From Achromobacter deleyi (GTDB taxonomy: Bacteria; Pseudomonadota; Gammaproteobacteria; Burkholderiales; Burkholderiaceae_B), in NCBI RefSeq assembly GCF_016127315.1, contig NZ_CP065997.1:6758001-6822000 (forward strand): DNA of 64,000 bases, read 5' to 3'. The position numbers and the translations under genes are program-made. Position 1 is the first letter of the stretch, and the number at the start of each line of letters is the position of its first letter. The notes below the pieces were generated by a model. It saw only the letters and a list, made by a program, of their open reading frames with translations, had not been told where the DNA came from and did no database searches. Positions 37,760-48,828 of the stretch are shown piece by piece.

Positions 37760-39082
37760 CTACGCCGACACCAGGCCGGCGTAGACATCAAAGTAACCCG
37801 GGAACGTCTTGCTGACGCAACCCGGATCCAGAATCCGCACCGCCGCCGGGCCGAACGCGGCCAGCGAAAAGCACATCGCCATGCGGTGGTCGTCCCAGGT
37901 GCCGATGTGGGCATCGCGCCAGGCGCCGTCGGCCGGCGGGGTCACGCGCAGCCAATCCGGCCCCGATTCCACCTGCGCGCCCAGCTTTTCCAGTTCGGTC
38001 TGCATGGCGTGGATGCGGTCGGTTTCCTTGACGCGCCAGCTGCCGATGTTGCGCAGATGGCAGGGGCCGTCGGCGTACAGCGCCAGCGCGGCGGCCGTCA
38101 TGGCGGCATCGGGGATCAAGTTGAAATCGGTGTCGAAGGCCTTCAGGCGTCCGCCCTCGGCCACGCGCACGCCGCTGATCTCGATCCAGCCGTCGCCATA
38201 CGTCACGGTCGCGCCCATGGCGGCCAGGGTGTCGGCGAACTTGACGTCGCCCTGGATGCTGTCGGCGCCCACGCCGGTCACCCGCAGCGGACCGCCGCCA
38301 ATGGCGCCGAGCGCCAGGAAGTACGAGGCGGTCGAGGCATCGCCTTCGACCGCGATCTGCCCCGGGCTGCGATAGCGCGCGCCGCCGGCGATGGTGAAAC
38401 GGCTCCAGCCGTCGCGCTGCACGGTCACGCCGAAACGCGCCATCAGGTTCAACGTGATCTCGATGTACGGCTTGGAAATCAGCTCGCCCGCCACCTCGAT
38501 CACCACCGGCAGGCCGCTCTGCGCGGCTTGCAACGGCGCCGCCAGCAGCAAGGCGGTCAGGAACTGGCTGGAGACCGAGCCCTGCACCTGCGTCACGGCC
38601 GGCGTGGCGATCTCGCCGCGGCCGATATGCAGCGGCGGATAGCCGGGCTGCCCCAGGTAGTCGATGCGGGCGCCAAGCGCCTTGAGCGCATCGACCAGGT
38701 CGCCGATGGGACGCTCGTGCATGCGCGGCACGCCCGACAGGCGGTAATCGCCGCCCATCAGCGCCAGCGCCGCCGTCAGCGGCCGGATGGCGGTGCCGGC
38801 GTTGCCCATGAACAGGTCGGCGCTGTCGGCCGGGAAGCGGCTCACGCCGCGCACGGTGACACGGCCCTCGGCCAGATCGGACACCGCCACGCCCAGCTGG
38901 CGCAAGGCGGCCAGCATGACGCGGGTGTCATCGGAATCCAGCAGTCCGGTGATGGCGGTCTCGCCGTCGGCGATGGCCGCAAGCAACAGCACGCGGTTGG
39001 AAATGCTCTTGGAACCGGGCAAGGCCATCACGCCCTGCGCGCGCCGCGCGCGCGGCAGATCCAGGAAAGGCAAAGCGCCCAT
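37760..39082 (-). CDS. aroA: 3-phosphoshikimate 1-carboxyvinyltransferase (EPSP synthase)
   Basis: A 440-residue EPSP synthase of the shikimate pathway. [20 protein letters not shown], the PEP-site block [17 protein letters not shown] and [12 protein letters not shown] are intact; the LFMGNAGTA motif marks the class I, glyphosate-sensitive type. The ATG at 39082 ([10 protein letters not shown]) begins 5 bp after the tyrA stop. The frame continues into tyrA upstream but that portion is out of phase with the real gene. Confidence 0.96.
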   Translation of the reverse strand: MGALPFLDLPRARRAQGVMALPGSKSISNRVLLLAAIADGETAITGLLDSDDTRVMLAALRQLGVAVSDLAEGRVTVRGVSRFPADSADLFMGNAGTAIRPLTAALALMGGDYRLSGVPRMHERPIGDLVDALKALGARIDYLGQPGYPPLHIGRGEIATPAVTQVQGSVSSQFLTALLLAAPLQAAQSGLPVVIEVAGELISKPYIEITLNLMARFGVTVQRDGWSRFTIAGGARYRSPGQIAVEGDASTASYFLALGAIGGGPLRVTGVGADSIQGDVKFADTLAAMGATVTYGDGWIEISGVRVAEGGRLKAFDTDFNLIPDAAMTAAALALYADGPCHLRNIGSWRVKETDRIHAMQTELEKLGAQVESGPDWLRVTPPADGAWRDAHIGTWDDHRMAMCFSLAAFGPAAVRILDPGCVSKTFPGYFDVYAGLVSA

Positions 39083-39087
39083 GTCGA

Positions 39088-39990
39088 TTACTCCTTGCGC
39101 CAGTTGCGGCGCGCCTGCGCCGCCGTGTCCAGCAGCGCCAGCAAGGCCGCGCCGTCGCCGCCGTCGATCGCGCGCTCGGCCCGATCCAGCACGGCGCGCA
39201 CGGCCGCCAGCTCGGCCAGCATGGCGTCGCGGTTGGATAGAAAGATATCGCGCCACATCTCGGGCGAACCCGCCGCGATGCGGGTGAAGTCACGGAAGCC
39301 GCTGCCGGCCAGCGCCAGCCGCGTGGCGGCGTCGTCGGCGGTGGCGACCTGCTCCATGTAGACCGACGACAGCAGGTGCGGCAGGTGGCTGACCGAGGCC
39401 AGCACCCGGTCGTGCGCGCCGGCGTCCATGTCGATGACCTGGGCGCCACAGGCCCGCCACGCATCGCGCACCACGGCAATGGCGGCGGCGCTGTTCTCGG
39501 CCAGCGGCGTCAGGATGACGCAACGGCCCTGGTACAGGCCGGCTTCGGCGGCCTCGGGGCCGGTCCGCTCGGCGCCGGCGATGGGATGGCCCGGCACGAA
39601 CTGGCCGATGCGCGCGCCCAGCGCCAGGCGGGCGGCATCGACCACCTCGGCCTTGGTGCTGCCGCCGTCCGTCAGCAGCGTGGCATCGCGCAGATGCGGC
39701 AGCATGCGCGCCAGCATGTCCTTCAGCCCGCCCACCGGCGTGGCCAGGAACACCAGGTCGGCGCGGGCGGCGGCGTCTTCGGCGCTGACGGCTTCGTCGA
39801 TCAGGCCGAGTTCCACCGCGCGCGCCAGCGAGGCGGCATTGCGCCCCACGCCCAGCACCCGTCCCACCTGCCCCGCCTGGCGCAGCGCCGCGGCGAAGGA
39901 ACCGCCGATCAGGCCCACGCCAACGACGGCCAGCACAGGAATCAGGGGGCCAGCGGCCCCCTGATTCGGCTTGGAGGAAGCGCCGTTCAT
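39088..39990 (-). CDS. tyrA: Prephenate/cyclohexadienyl dehydrogenase
   Basis: A 300-residue dehydrogenase for tyrosine synthesis. The NAD(P) motif [14 protein letters not shown] is near the N-terminus; [15 protein letters not shown] and [14 protein letters not shown] (substrate-site histidine) follow. It lacks a chorismate mutase domain, as expected for betaproteobacteria. ATG 39990 overlaps the hisC stop by 4 nt (TGAATG-type overlap), and the gene sits between hisC and aroA as in the known supraoperon. Confidence 0.94.
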   Translation of the reverse strand: MNGASSKPNQGAAGPLIPVLAVVGVGLIGGSFAAALRQAGQVGRVLGVGRNAASLARAVELGLIDEAVSAEDAAARADLVFLATPVGGLKDMLARMLPHLRDATLLTDGGSTKAEVVDAARLALGARIGQFVPGHPIAGAERTGPEAAEAGLYQGRCVILTPLAENSAAAIAVVRDAWRACGAQVIDMDAGAHDRVLASVSHLPHLLSSVYMEQVATADDAATRLALAGSGFRDFTRIAAGSPEMWRDIFLSNRDAMLAELAAVRAVLDRAERAIDGGDGAALLALLDTAAQARRNWRKE

Positions 39991-41108
39991 TCGGACAGGA
40001 TGGCGGTCAGCGCGTCGATGAAGCGGGCGTTTTCCTGCGGCAGGCCGATGGACACGCGCAGCCACTCGGGCAGGCCGTCGCCGGCCACGGGGCGCACGAT
40101 CACGCCGCGCTTGAGCAACGCCAGGTTGATGCGCGGCGCATCGCCCACGTGCACCAGCACGAAGTTGCCGTAGCTCGGCACGTAGCGCAGCTTGAGGCGG
40201 TCGAAGGCTTCGCACAGCTGCGCCTTGCCGGTCTTGTTGGAGGCATAGGCCTGTTCCAGGTAGGCGGCATCGCCCAGCGCGGCCACGGCGGCGGCCTGCG
40301 CCAGCGTGTTGACGTTGAACGGCTGGCGCACGCGGTTGAGCAGGTCGGTCAGGGCCGGCTGCGCCACCGCGAAACCCACGCGCAGGCCCGCCAGGCCATA
40401 GGCCTTGGAGAAGGTGCGCGAGACGATCAGGTTGGGATAGCGGCGCACCAGCGCGGTGCTGTCGAAGCGGAATTGCGGTTCGAGGTATTCGTTGTAGGCC
40501 TCGTCCAGCACCACCGTGACACGGTCGCCGTGCGCGGCATGAACGCGCTCCAGGAACGCGGCCACCTGGTCGCCCGGCACGAAGGTGCCGGTGGGATTAT
40601 TGGGATTGGCGATGAACAAGAGACGCGTGTCGTCGGCGATGGCGTCGAACATGGCGTCCAGGTCATGGCCGTAGTCCTTGGCCGGCACCACGATGTGGCG
40701 CGCGCCGCGGGCCTGCGTGGCCAGGCGGTAGACCGCGAACGAGTGCTGCGCGTAGACCGCCGACGCACCCGGCTCCAGCAGCGCCAGCGCGGCGATTTCC
40801 AGGATGTCGTTGGAGCCGTTGCCCAGCGTGATCCAGTTCATCGGCACTTCGTAGCGCGCGGCCAGCGCGGCCTTCAGGTCGAAGCCATTGGGATCCGGAT
40901 AGCGCGCCAGCGATTCGGCGGCGGCCAGCATGGCGGCGCGCGCCGACTGCGGCATGCCCAGCGGGTTCTCGTTGGAGGCCAGCTTGACGATCCCGGCCGG
41001 ATCCAGCCCGAATTCGCGGGCCAGTTCCTCGATGGGCTTGCCTGCCTGGTAAGGGGCGATGGCGCTGACGTGCGCGGGAGCGGCGAGAGGCTTGGAAGTG
41101 TTGGTCAT
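39987..41108 (-). CDS. hisC: Histidinol-phosphate aminotransferase
   Basis: A 373-residue fold-type I PLP aminotransferase. KLASNENPLGMP is the N-terminal substrate block, NPNNPTGT the aspartate region, and SRTFSKAYGLAGLRVGFA holds the PLP lysine. In this genomic position (between pheA and tyrA) the enzyme is thought to serve as a broad-specificity aminotransferase, the hisHb type, for phenylpyruvate/prephenate as well as imidazoleacetol phosphate. It starts 7 bp after pheA. Confidence 0.94.
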   Translation of the reverse strand: MTNTSKPLAAPAHVSAIAPYQAGKPIEELAREFGLDPAGIVKLASNENPLGMPQSARAAMLAAAESLARYPDPNGFDLKAALAARYEVPMNWITLGNGSNDILEIAALALLEPGASAVYAQHSFAVYRLATQARGARHIVVPAKDYGHDLDAMFDAIADDTRLLFIANPNNPTGTFVPGDQVAAFLERVHAAHGDRVTVVLDEAYNEYLEPQFRFDSTALVRRYPNLIVSRTFSKAYGLAGLRVGFAVAQPALTDLLNRVRQPFNVNTLAQAAAVAALGDAAYLEQAYASNKTGKAQLCEAFDRLKLRYVPSYGNFVLVHVGDAPRINLALLKRGVIVRPVAGDGLPEWLRVSIGLPQENARFIDALTAILSE

Positions 41109-41115
41109 GGAGGAC

Positions 41116-42201
41116 TCACGGCGCCGGGTAGGAACCCAGCACTTTCAGGTAGGCAACCTGCGCCCGCAGGGTATCCAGGGCGAGCGCGACATTCGGATCG
41201 TTGCGATGCCCGAGGACATCGACGTAGAAATAGTATTCCCACTCGCCGGTGCGGGCCGGCCGCGACTCGAAGCGCGTCATCGACACGCCATTGGCCGCCA
41301 GCGGCGCCAGCATTTCATAGACCGCGCCGGCGCGGTTCGGCACCGCCAGGATCAGGCTGGTCTTGTCCTTGCCGCTGACCAGCGGCTCGATGTTGCCGAT
41401 GGCCAGGAAACGCGTGCGGTTGTGCGGATCGTCCTGGATGCCGGCGCTGACGACCTGCAGGTTCCAGGCCGGCGCGGCCACTTCGCCGGCGATCGCGGCG
41501 ATGGCCGGATCGGACGCGGCCAGGCGCGCGGCCTCGGAGTTGCTGGCCGCGGCCACGCGCTCCAGGTCGGGGTAGTTGCGCGTCAGCCAGCCCTGGCACT
41601 GGGCCAGCGCCTGCGGATGCGCGGAAATGGTCTTGATGCCGTCCATCTTGCCGGACTGCGACATCAGACAATGGCGGATCACCAGCGAACGCTCGCCCAG
41701 GATGCGCAGCGGCGTGTTCAGCAGCAGGTCCAGGCTGCGGTTGACCGCGCCTTCGGTGGAGTTCTCGACCGGCACCATGCCGACGTCGGCCTGCCCCGCC
41801 TCGACGGCGCGGAAGACTTCGTCGAACGACACGCACGGCAGCTTCTGCACCGCGTGGCCGAAATGCTCCAGCGCGGCCTGCTCGGAAAAGGAGCCCTGCG
41901 GGCCCAGGTAGGCGACGGTCATGCCGCGCTCCAGGCCACGGCAGGCCGAGATGATCTCGGTCCAGACCGAGGCCACGCCGGCCGCCGGAAACGGACCGGG
42001 ATTGAGCTGCTGCAGGCGGCGGATGACCTCGGCTTCGCGCTCGGGGCGTAGCACCGGGCCGTCGGCGTGGGCCGCGTGCTTGGCCTCGCCCACTTCCTGC
42101 GCGGCGCGGGCGCGCTGCGACAGCAGATCGAGGATTTGGGCATCGAGCGCGTCGATGCGGTCGCGCAAGGGGCGCAGCTTGCGCTGCAGATCGTCATCCA
42201 T
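41116..42201 (-). CDS. pheA: Bifunctional chorismate mutase/prephenate dehydratase
   Basis: A 361-residue P-protein. The N-terminal AroQ chorismate mutase covers residues ~5-90 ([22 protein letters not shown]). The dehydratase domain runs ~95-270 with [16 protein letters not shown] and [20 protein letters not shown]-terminal ACT domain carries the ESRP motif (about residue 310) for phenylalanine feedback. It overlaps the serC end by 8 nt. Confidence 0.96.
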   Translation of the reverse strand: MDDDLQRKLRPLRDRIDALDAQILDLLSQRARAAQEVGEAKHAAHADGPVLRPEREAEVIRRLQQLNPGPFPAAGVASVWTEIISACRGLERGMTVAYLGPQGSFSEQAALEHFGHAVQKLPCVSFDEVFRAVEAGQADVGMVPVENSTEGAVNRSLDLLLNTPLRILGERSLVIRHCLMSQSGKMDGIKTISAHPQALAQCQGWLTRNYPDLERVAAASNSEAARLAASDPAIAAIAGEVAAPAWNLQVVSAGIQDDPHNRTRFLAIGNIEPLVSGKDKTSLILAVPNRAGAVYEMLAPLAANGVSMTRFESRPARTGEWEYYFYVDVLGHRNDPNVALALDTLRAQVAYLKVLGSYPAP

Positions 42202-43324
42202 AGCGGCGCTCGAATTCCTTCAGGTACTCGACCAGCGCGGCCACGCCGGCCAGCGGCACCGCGTTGTAGATCGAGGCGCGCATGCCGCCCACGCTCTTGT
42301 GGCCCTTGAGCTGCGTCAGGCCGGCGGCATCGGCGCCTTGCAGGAAGGCGTCGTTGAGCGACTCGTCGCGCAGCACGAACGGCACGTTCATGCGCGAACG
42401 CACGGGCGCGTGGATCGGATTGCGGTAGAAACTGGTGCTGTCGAGGTAGCCGTACAGCAGGTCGGCCTTGGCCTTGTTGGCCGCTTCCATGCCAGCCACG
42501 CCGCCATTGGCCTTGACCCACTTGAACACCAGGCCGGCGATGTAGATCGCGAAGGTCGGCGGCGTGTTGTAGCGCGAATGCTCGGCGGCCACGTTGGCGT
42601 AGTCGAACGCCGACGGGCAGATCGGCAGCGCGTGGCCGATCAGGTCGCGGCGGGTGATGGCCATGGTCACGCCGGCCGGGCCGGCGTTCTTCTGGGCCCC
42701 GGCGTACATCATGCCGCAGCGGCTCACGTCCATCGGACGCGACAGGAAATGCGACGAGGCGTCGATCACCAGCGGCACGTCGGGCGCGCCGAGCGCGGCC
42801 GTGTCGGGCCAGTCCATGAACTCGACGCCGCCGATGGTCTCGTTGCTGCACAGGTGCAGGTAGGCCGATTCCTTGCGCACCTTCCAGGTGTCGACCGGCG
42901 GCACCCAGGTGAACGGCGCCTGTTCGCGGCCGTCCAGCTGCGTCGCCTGGCCGCTGGTGGCCGCGACCTGCGCGTCACCGTAGCGGCCGGCTTCCTTGTA
43001 GGAACGCGAAGACCAGTGGCCGGTCACGACGAAATCGGCCGCCGGCGTGCCGCGACGCCCCATGAGATTCATGGGAACGATGGCGTTCTCCCCGGAACCT
43101 CCGCCTTGCATGAACATCACCGCGTAGTCAGGAGACAGGCCGAGCAGATCGCGCAGGTCGCTTTCCGCTTCGTCGCAGATCTGCACGAAGTGCTTGCCGC
43201 GATGGCTCATTTCCATCACGGACATGCCACTGCCGTGCCAGTCCAGCATTTCCGCAGCGGCTTGCTGCAGCACCACCTCGGGCAGGGCCGAGGGGCCAGC
43301 CGAGAAGTTCCAGGGGCGGGCCAT
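42194..43324 (-). CDS. serC: Phosphoserine aminotransferase
   Basis: A 376-residue PLP enzyme for serine and pyridoxine synthesis. [30 protein letters not shown], and [13 protein letters not shown] with the PLP lysine are diagnostic; [19 protein letters not shown] is the phosphate-binding block. The ATG shares one base with the gyrA stop (TAATG overlap), so it is translationally coupled to gyrA. Confidence 0.97.
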   Translation of the reverse strand: MARPWNFSAGPSALPEVVLQQAAAEMLDWHGSGMSVMEMSHRGKHFVQICDEAESDLRDLLGLSPDYAVMFMQGGGSGENAIVPMNLMGRRGTPAADFVVTGHWSSRSYKEAGRYGDAQVAATSGQATQLDGREQAPFTWVPPVDTWKVRKESAYLHLCSNETIGGVEFMDWPDTAALGAPDVPLVIDASSHFLSRPMDVSRCGMMYAGAQKNAGPAGVTMAITRRDLIGHALPICPSAFDYANVAAEHSRYNTPPTFAIYIAGLVFKWVKANGGVAGMEAANKAKADLLYGYLDSTSFYRNPIHAPVRSRMNVPFVLRDESLNDAFLQGADAAGLTQLKGHKSVGGMRASIYNAVPLAGVAALVEYLKEFERRYG

Positions 43325-45981
43325 TATTGCTCCGTAGGTTCCGTCGAATCCGTTGCACCGGCGTCGCCGTTGCCCTCTTCCTGGCCGTCGTCCAGGTCTT
43401 CGCTGTCATCGTCGGCATCGCTTTCGACCACGCGGCGCACGCCGGACAGCGAGCTGCCGTCATCGACGTTGATGAGGGTGACGCCTTGCGTGGCGCGGCC
43501 CATTTCGCGGATTTCCGCGACCCGGGTGCGCACCAGCACGCCGCCGGTGGTGATCAGCATGATTTCATCCGAAGGCATCACCAGCACGGCGCCGACCACC
43601 TTGCCGTTGCGCGAGCTGGTCTGGATGGCGATCATGCCCTTGGTGCCGCGGCCATGGCGCGTGTACTCGGTGATCGGGGTGCGCTTGCCGTAGCCATTTT
43701 CGGTGGCCGTCAGCACGCTCTGCGTTTCATCCCCGGCCACCAGCAGCGCGATCACGTTCTGGGTGTCCTCGAGCATCATGCCGCGCACGCCGCGGGCATT
43801 GCGGCCCATCGGACGCACGTCGTTCTCGTCGAAGCGCACGGCCTTGCCGGCGTCCGAGAACAGCATGACGTCGTGCTTGCCGTCGGTGAGGTCGGCGCCG
43901 ATCAGGTAGTCGCCATCGTCCAGGTCGACCGCGATGATGCCGGCCTTGCGCGGGTTGGAGAAGTCGGACAGCGGGGTCTTCTTGACCGTGCCGCGCGAGG
44001 TCGCCATGAAGACGTAGTGGTCTTCGCTGAATTCCTTGACCGGCAGCACCACCGTGATCTTCTCGCCTTCGGCCAGCGGGAACATGTTGACGATGGGCTT
44101 GCCGCGCGAGTTGCGCGTGCCTTGCGGCACTTCCCAGACCTTGAGCCAGTAGACCCGGCCGCGGTTCGAGAAGCACAGCAGGAAGTCATGCGTGTTGGCG
44201 ATGAACAGCTGATCGATCCAGTCGTTTTCCTTCATCGCCGTGGCCTGCTTGCCGCGGCCGCCGCGCTTCTGCGAACGGTACTCGGACAGCGGCTGGCTCT
44301 TGATGTAGCCGCCGTGCGACAGGGTCACGACCATGTCGGTGGGCGTGATCAGGTCTTCGGTGTCGAGTTCGGTCGCGTTCAGCTCGATGTCCGAGCGGCG
44401 CGTGTCCTTGGCGCCGGTCGAGAACTCGGCCTTGATGGCCTGCAGCTCTTCGCCGATGATGGTCGTGATGCGCTCGGGACGGGCCAGGATGTCCAGCAGG
44501 TCGGCGATGGCGGACATGACGTCCTTGTATTCGCCGACGATCTTGTCCTGCTCCAGGCCGGTCAGGCGCTGCAGGCGCATGTTCAGGATTTCCTGGGCCT
44601 GGGTATCGCTCAGGCGGTACATGCCGTCGCCCTGCAGGCCGAATTCGGCGCCCAGGTCGTCGGGACGGAAGGCCGCGCGGCCTCCCGGCGTGTCGCCGTC
44701 GGCGCGCGACAGCATCTCGCGCACCAGCGAGGAATCCCACGACTTGGCCATCAGTTCCTGGCGCGCGACGGGAGGCGTCGGCGCGGCCTTGATGATGGCG
44801 ATGAAGTCGTCGATGTTGGCCAGCGCCACGGCCAGGCCTTCCAGCACGTGGCCGCGTTCGCGGGCCTTGCGCAGCTGGAACACCGTGCGGCGCGTCACCA
44901 CTTCGCGGCGATGCTGCAGGAAGTAGTCGATCATCTGCTTCAGGTTGAGCAGGCGGGGCTGGCCGTCGACCAGCGCCACCAGGTTCATCCCGAAGGTGTC
45001 CTGCAGCTGCGTGTTCTTGTAGAGGTTGTTCAGCACCACCTCGGGCACTTCGCCGCGCTTGAGCTCGATCACCAGGCGCATGCCGTCCTTGTCGGACTCG
45101 TCGCGGATGTCGGAGATGCCTTCGATCTTCTTGTCGTTGACCAGCTCGGCGATGCGTTCCTGCAGCGTCTTCTTGTTGACCTGGTAGGGGATCGCGTCGA
45201 CCACGATGGCCTGGCGGTTGCCCTTTTCCATGTCCTCGAAGTGGGTCTTGGCGCGCATGATGACGCGGCCGCGACCGGTGCGATAGCCTTCGCGCACGCC
45301 GGACATGCCGTAGATGATGCCGCCCGTGGGGAAGTCCGGCGCCGGGATGATCTCCATGAGTTCATCGACCGTGCACGCGGGATTGCGCAGGCAGTACAGG
45401 CAGCCGTCGACCACTTCCTGGAGGTTGTGGGGCGGAATGTTGGTGGCCATGCCGACCGCGATGCCCGAGCTGCCGTTGACCAGCAGGTTCGGCAGGCGCG
45501 AGGGCAGCAGCAGCGGTTCTTGCTCGCTGCCGTCGTAGTTGGGGCCGAAGTCGACCGTTTCCTGGTCGATGTCCGCGAGCAGCTCGTGGGCGATCTTGGC
45601 CAGGCGGATTTCGGTGTAACGCATCGCCGCGGCGTTGTCGCCGTCGATCGAGCCGAAGTTGCCCTGGCCGTCGACCAGCATGTAGCGCATGGAGAAATCC
45701 TGCGCCATGCGGACGATGGTGTCGTAGACGGACTGGTCGCCGTGGGGGTGGTACTTACCGATGACGTCCCCGACGATACGCGCGGACTTCTTATAGGCGC
45801 GGTTCCAGTCGTTGTTGAGCTCGTGCATCGCGTAGAGCACGCGCCGGTGGACGGGCTTGAGCCCGTCCCGCACATCCGGTAGCGCCCGCCCGACGATCAC
45901 GCTCATCGCGTAATCGAGGTAACTGCGGCGCATCTCTTCTTCCAGCGATACCGGAAGCGTCTCCTTGGCAAAGGAATCCAT
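43324..45981 (-). CDS. gyrA: DNA gyrase subunit A
   Basis: An 885-residue gyrase A subunit. The catalytic tyrosine is Y122 in [10 protein letters not shown]. In the quinolone region the sequence is [10 protein letters not shown], so position 83 (E. coli numbering, no gaps) is Gln and position 87 is Asp. The GyrA box appears as QKRGGRGK (about residue 570) at the head of the C-terminal DNA-wrapping beta-pinwheel. The last ~35 residues are strongly acidic. It is the first gene of the supraoperon. No Shine-Dalgarno sequence precedes the ATG; the upstream TATATATATA stretch is AT-rich. Confidence 0.97.
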   Translation of the reverse strand: MDSFAKETLPVSLEEEMRRSYLDYAMSVIVGRALPDVRDGLKPVHRRVLYAMHELNNDWNRAYKKSARIVGDVIGKYHPHGDQSVYDTIVRMAQDFSMRYMLVDGQGNFGSIDGDNAAAMRYTEIRLAKIAHELLADIDQETVDFGPNYDGSEQEPLLLPSRLPNLLVNGSSGIAVGMATNIPPHNLQEVVDGCLYCLRNPACTVDELMEIIPAPDFPTGGIIYGMSGVREGYRTGRGRVIMRAKTHFEDMEKGNRQAIVVDAIPYQVNKKTLQERIAELVNDKKIEGISDIRDESDKDGMRLVIELKRGEVPEVVLNNLYKNTQLQDTFGMNLVALVDGQPRLLNLKQMIDYFLQHRREVVTRRTVFQLRKARERGHVLEGLAVALANIDDFIAIIKAAPTPPVARQELMAKSWDSSLVREMLSRADGDTPGGRAAFRPDDLGAEFGLQGDGMYRLSDTQAQEILNMRLQRLTGLEQDKIVGEYKDVMSAIADLLDILARPERITTIIGEELQAIKAEFSTGAKDTRRSDIELNATELDTEDLITPTDMVVTLSHGGYIKSQPLSEYRSQKRGGRGKQATAMKENDWIDQLFIANTHDFLLCFSNRGRVYWLKVWEVPQGTRNSRGKPIVNMFPLAEGEKITVVLPVKEFSEDHYVFMATSRGTVKKTPLSDFSNPRKAGIIAVDLDDGDYLIGADLTDGKHDVMLFSDAGKAVRFDENDVRPMGRNARGVRGMMLEDTQNVIALLVAGDETQSVLTATENGYGKRTPITEYTRHGRGTKGMIAIQTSSRNGKVVGAVLVMPSDEIMLITTGGVLVRTRVAEIREMGRATQGVTLINVDDGSSLSGVRRVVESDADDDSEDLDDGQEEGNGDAGATDSTEPTEQ

Positions 45982-46394
45982 ATATATAACGACAGAATCG
46001 TGTAAGGAGGAACCCGGGCCGGGTAAACAGGAAATTCTATCATTCGATTGGGATCACGGCCCCAAGGGCCCCGCCCCGCCATTGGCGCGGGCCTTCAAGC
46101 GGATGTCGGCGGCAAGCGGCACCGGCGCGTCCACCATCGTCCGGGGAGCCTGTTGCCAAAAACCAACATGGCAAACGGATGGAGCGCGGAAAACGTCATA
46201 TCCAGCACCAATGCGCCTCTCCAGGGAAGCCAAAGCCCCCCAAATGCCTTAAGATTGTTTCCAGCACGCAGGAAACCCAGTAGCTATTCCTTTGAACCAG
46301 CTCTTGGCGTTGCTATACTGGCCCCGTTTTCCTGATATGCGGCGGGGGTTCGCTGCGAGTCACTTATCCAGCTTCAAGCTCAACGAGGAGAAAC
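45982..46394. other. Divergent gyrA-ompA intergenic region
   Basis: 413 bp with no supported gene. The gyrA-proximal end has a TATATATATA run directly next to the gyrA ATG and no ribosome-binding site. The middle (46040-46200) is GC-rich with no clear motif. The ompA-proximal end holds the ompA promoter and a leader of about 70 nt. Short open frames here show no family resemblance. Confidence 0.6.
46292..46319 (+). promoter_or_regulatory. ompA sigma-70 promoter
   Basis: TTGAAC (46292-46297) and TATACT (46314-46319) with a 16-bp spacer, giving transcription from about 46326 and a leader of about 69 nt with GAGGAG 5 bp before the ompA ATG. Confidence 0.65.
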
Positions 46395-46988
46395 ATGAAC
46401 AAACCCTCCAAATTCGCTCTGGCGCTCGCCTTCGCCGCCGTCACGGCCTCGGGTGTAGCCTCGGCCCAGACCTATCCCCAGACGGTGGACAACTGGCGCA
46501 ATCCGTTCGGTAACGTTTGGAAGAACGGTACGAACGAACTGTGCTGGCGCGATGCGTTCTGGACCCCGGCCACCGGCATCCCCGGTTGCGACGGCGTTCC
46601 GGTCGCTCAACAGAAGGCGAAGCCGGCCCCGATGGCGGCCAAGGTCGTGTTCAACGCTGACACGTTCTTCGACTTCGACAAGTCGACCCTGAAGCCCGAA
46701 GGTCGTCAGCTGCTGGACCAAGTCGCCCAGCAAGCTCGCGGTATCGACCTGGAAACCATCATCGCCGTCGGCCACACCGACTCGATCGGTACGGACGCCT
46801 ACAACCAGAAGCTGTCCGAGCGCCGCGCCGCTTCGGTCAAGGCCTACCTGGTCAGCAAGGGCATCGATCCGAACCGTATCTACACGGAAGGCAAGGGTAA
46901 GAAGAACCCGATCGCTTCCAACAAGACGAAGGAAGGCCGCGCCCAAAACCGTCGCGTTGAAATCGAAATCGTGGGTAGCCGCAAGTAA
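46395..46988 (+). CDS. ompA: OmpA-family outer membrane protein
   Basis: A 197-residue exported protein. A Sec signal peptide ends at GVASAQ (about residue 24). The mature N-terminal part ([35 protein letters not shown]) is short, with two cysteines, and too small for an eight-strand barrel. The C-terminal OmpA domain (about 80-193) has the peptidoglycan motif with [21 protein letters not shown] and NRRVEI. It tethers the envelope to peptidoglycan; this is the short OmpA of Bordetella. Codon use is that of a highly expressed gene, and it has its own promoter and terminator. Confidence 0.95.
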   Translation: MNKPSKFALALAFAAVTASGVASAQTYPQTVDNWRNPFGNVWKNGTNELCWRDAFWTPATGIPGCDGVPVAQQKAKPAPMAAKVVFNADTFFDFDKSTLKPEGRQLLDQVAQQARGIDLETIIAVGHTDSIGTDAYNQKLSERRAASVKAYLVSKGIDPNRIYTEGKGKKNPIASNKTKEGRAQNRRVEIEIVGSRK

Positions 46989-47010
46989 TTGCCGGACTAG
47001 CTACAATAAA

Positions 47011-47038
47011 GGGCCTCGCATAGCGAGGCCCTTTTTTT
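47011..47038 (+). terminator. Intrinsic terminator of ompA
   Basis: GGGCCTCGC (47011-47019) pairs with GCGAGGCCC (47023-47031), loop ATA, followed by seven T. It is 22 bp after the ompA stop. Confidence 0.92.
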
Positions 47039-47130
47039 CGCCCGGCTTGCACCAATCCGGTGCAAACGCTCCGGCGCCCGCGGGCGCCGCCGACCCTCTA
47101 TATATAGAGCCGTCTTATGCTGGACCGCCC

Positions 47131-47859
47131 ATGAGCACCCAAACCCGAGATTCCGCCCAAGCCACCGTCAACGCCGACCAGGCCGAACTGGACAAGTTCG
47201 GCGCGCTGGCCAGCCGCTGGTGGGACCCCGAAAGCGAATTCAAGCCCCTGCACGCCATCAACCCCCTGCGCCTGGAATGGATCCAGGAAAGCGTGGGCAG
47301 CCTGGCCGGCAAGAAGGTGCTGGACGTCGGCTGCGGCGGCGGCATCCTGTCGGAAGCCATGGCCCGCGCCGGCGCCGACGTCACCGGCATCGACCTGGCC
47401 GACAAGTCGCTCAAGATCGCCAAGCTGCACGGGCTGGAATCGGGCGTGAAGGTCGAATACCGCAAGGTGCCGGTGGAAGAACTGGCGGCCGAGCAACCCG
47501 GCGAGTACGACGTGGTGACCTGCATGGAAATGCTGGAACACGTGCCGGATCCCGCCTCCATCGTGCGCGCCTGCGCGGCGCTGACCAAGCCGGGCGGCTG
47601 GGTGTTCTTTTCGACCCTGAACCGCAATCCCAAGGCGTTCCTGTTCGCCATCATCGGCGCCGAATACGTGCTGCGCCTGTTGCCGCGCGGCACCCACACC
47701 TACGACATGTTCATCAAGCCGAGCGAACTGGCGTCGTCCGCCCGCGGCGCCGGGCTGGAACCGGTCGGCATGCGCGGCATGGAATACAACCCGATCACCC
47801 AGATCTATTCGCTGACGTCCGACACCTCGGTCAACTACCTGATGGCTACCCGCAAATGA
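47131..47859 (+). CDS. ubiG: Ubiquinone biosynthesis O-methyltransferase UbiG
   Basis: A 242-residue SAM-dependent methyltransferase for both O-methylations of ubiquinone. [25 protein letters not shown] is SAM motif [12 protein letters not shown] and [21 protein letters not shown] are UbiG blocks. The ATG at 47131 ([10 protein letters not shown]) is used; a five-codon frame (MLDRP, 47117-47134) ends in its start. The ribosome site is weak. Overlaps gph by ATGA. Confidence 0.95.
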   Translation: MSTQTRDSAQATVNADQAELDKFGALASRWWDPESEFKPLHAINPLRLEWIQESVGSLAGKKVLDVGCGGGILSEAMARAGADVTGIDLADKSLKIAKLHGLESGVKVEYRKVPVEELAAEQPGEYDVVTCMEMLEHVPDPASIVRACAALTKPGGWVFFSTLNRNPKAFLFAIIGAEYVLRLLPRGTHTYDMFIKPSELASSARGAGLEPVGMRGMEYNPITQIYSLTSDTSVNYLMATRK

Positions 47860-48530
47860 GCGCCCTGATCCTGTTTGATTTCGACGGCACGCTGGCCGAC
47901 ACCGCCCCCGACCTGGCCGCCGCCGCCAACCAGCAGCGCACCCGTCGCGGGCTGGAACCCCTGCCCTACGAAACGCTGCGCCCGGTCGCCTCGCAGGGCG
48001 CGCGCGGCCTGCTGCGCGTGGCGCTCGGCCTGAAGCCGGGCGACGACGACTACGAGCCGACCCGCCTGCAGTTCCTGGAAGACTACGCCGCCAGCTCCAC
48101 CGTCCACAGCAAGCTGTTCCCGGGCATCGAGGCGCTGCTGGCCGACATCCGCCAGCGCGGCCTGTCGTGGGGCATCGTGACCAACAAGGTCACCTACCTG
48201 ACGCTGCCGATCGTCGAGCACCTGAACCTGACCCGCGACAGCGCGGTGCTGGTCTGCGGCGACACCACCGCCCACGCCAAGCCGCACCCCCTGCCCCTGC
48301 AGCACGCCGCGCGCGAGGCCGGCTTCGCCACCGACCGCTGCGTATACGTTGGCGACGACCTGCGCGACATCCAGGCCGCGCACGCGGCCGGCATGCCCGC
48401 GGTCGCGGCCGCCTACGGCTACGTCGGCGAAGAAGACAACATCAGCACCTGGGAAGCCGAGACCTGCGCCAACACGCCGGCCGAGCTGTGGGCGGCGATC
48501 GAGCCCCTGCTGCCGCGCGATCTGCGTTGA
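47856..48530 (+). CDS. gph: Phosphoglycolate phosphatase, HAD family
   Basis: A 224-residue HAD hydrolase. [14 protein letters not shown] is motif I with the nucleophilic aspartate; VTNK is motif [21 protein letters not shown] is motif IV. It removes phosphate from 2-phosphoglycolate (or, by the ubiG linkage seen in many proteobacteria, may also act on other small phosphates). Overlaps ubiG by 4 nt. MupP-like activity on MurNAc-6-P is an alternative for ubiG-linked HAD proteins. Confidence 0.9.
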   Translation: MSALILFDFDGTLADTAPDLAAAANQQRTRRGLEPLPYETLRPVASQGARGLLRVALGLKPGDDDYEPTRLQFLEDYAASSTVHSKLFPGIEALLADIRQRGLSWGIVTNKVTYLTLPIVEHLNLTRDSAVLVCGDTTAHAKPHPLPLQHAAREAGFATDRCVYVGDDLRDIQAAHAAGMPAVAAAYGYVGEEDNISTWEAETCANTPAELWAAIEPLLPRDLR

Positions 48531-48828
48531 TCGCATTAGTTGACCTGACCGAACAATTTATCCGGCGCGAAAGGGTTTATCCCTAGACGCCGGTGAATTA
48601 AAGTACGTTCCATGCAAGGCAATCCGGGCGCCTCCCGATTGCCTTTCCCGGCTCAGGCCGGATGCCGTGTGGCAACGCCCGCACGGCAACGCTCGTTACG
48701 CATCGACGGTTTGCCGCCCTCATGCGCCCGCGCGCCGACGTCTCCCCGGCGCGCAACCTTGACCTTTTAGACCACTCATCCGCCCACCGCGCGTTGCCTC
48801 CCGGCTTCGCGCGCACCTGGAATTGCCT
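48531..48828. other. gph-MFS intergenic region
   Basis: 298 bp without a supported gene. It contains an imperfect inverted repeat at 48616-48645 (AAGGCAAT/ATTGCCTT enclosing CGGG/CCCG with one bulged C) that may act as a terminator for ubiG-gph, though the T-run is short. A second hairpin (GCCGTG/CACGGC) is at 48665-48688. The MFS promoter must lie in the remaining GC-rich part; none stands out. Confidence 0.5.

Noticed and set aside
43327..45882. An 851-codon open frame on the plus strand
   Set aside because: Antisense to gyrA; His/Gln/Asp/Arg-rich shadow translation, no motif.
47117..47134. Five-codon frame MLDRP ending in the ubiG start codon
   Set aside because: Could be a translational-coupling leader but is too short and lacks a ribosome site; chance is sufficient.
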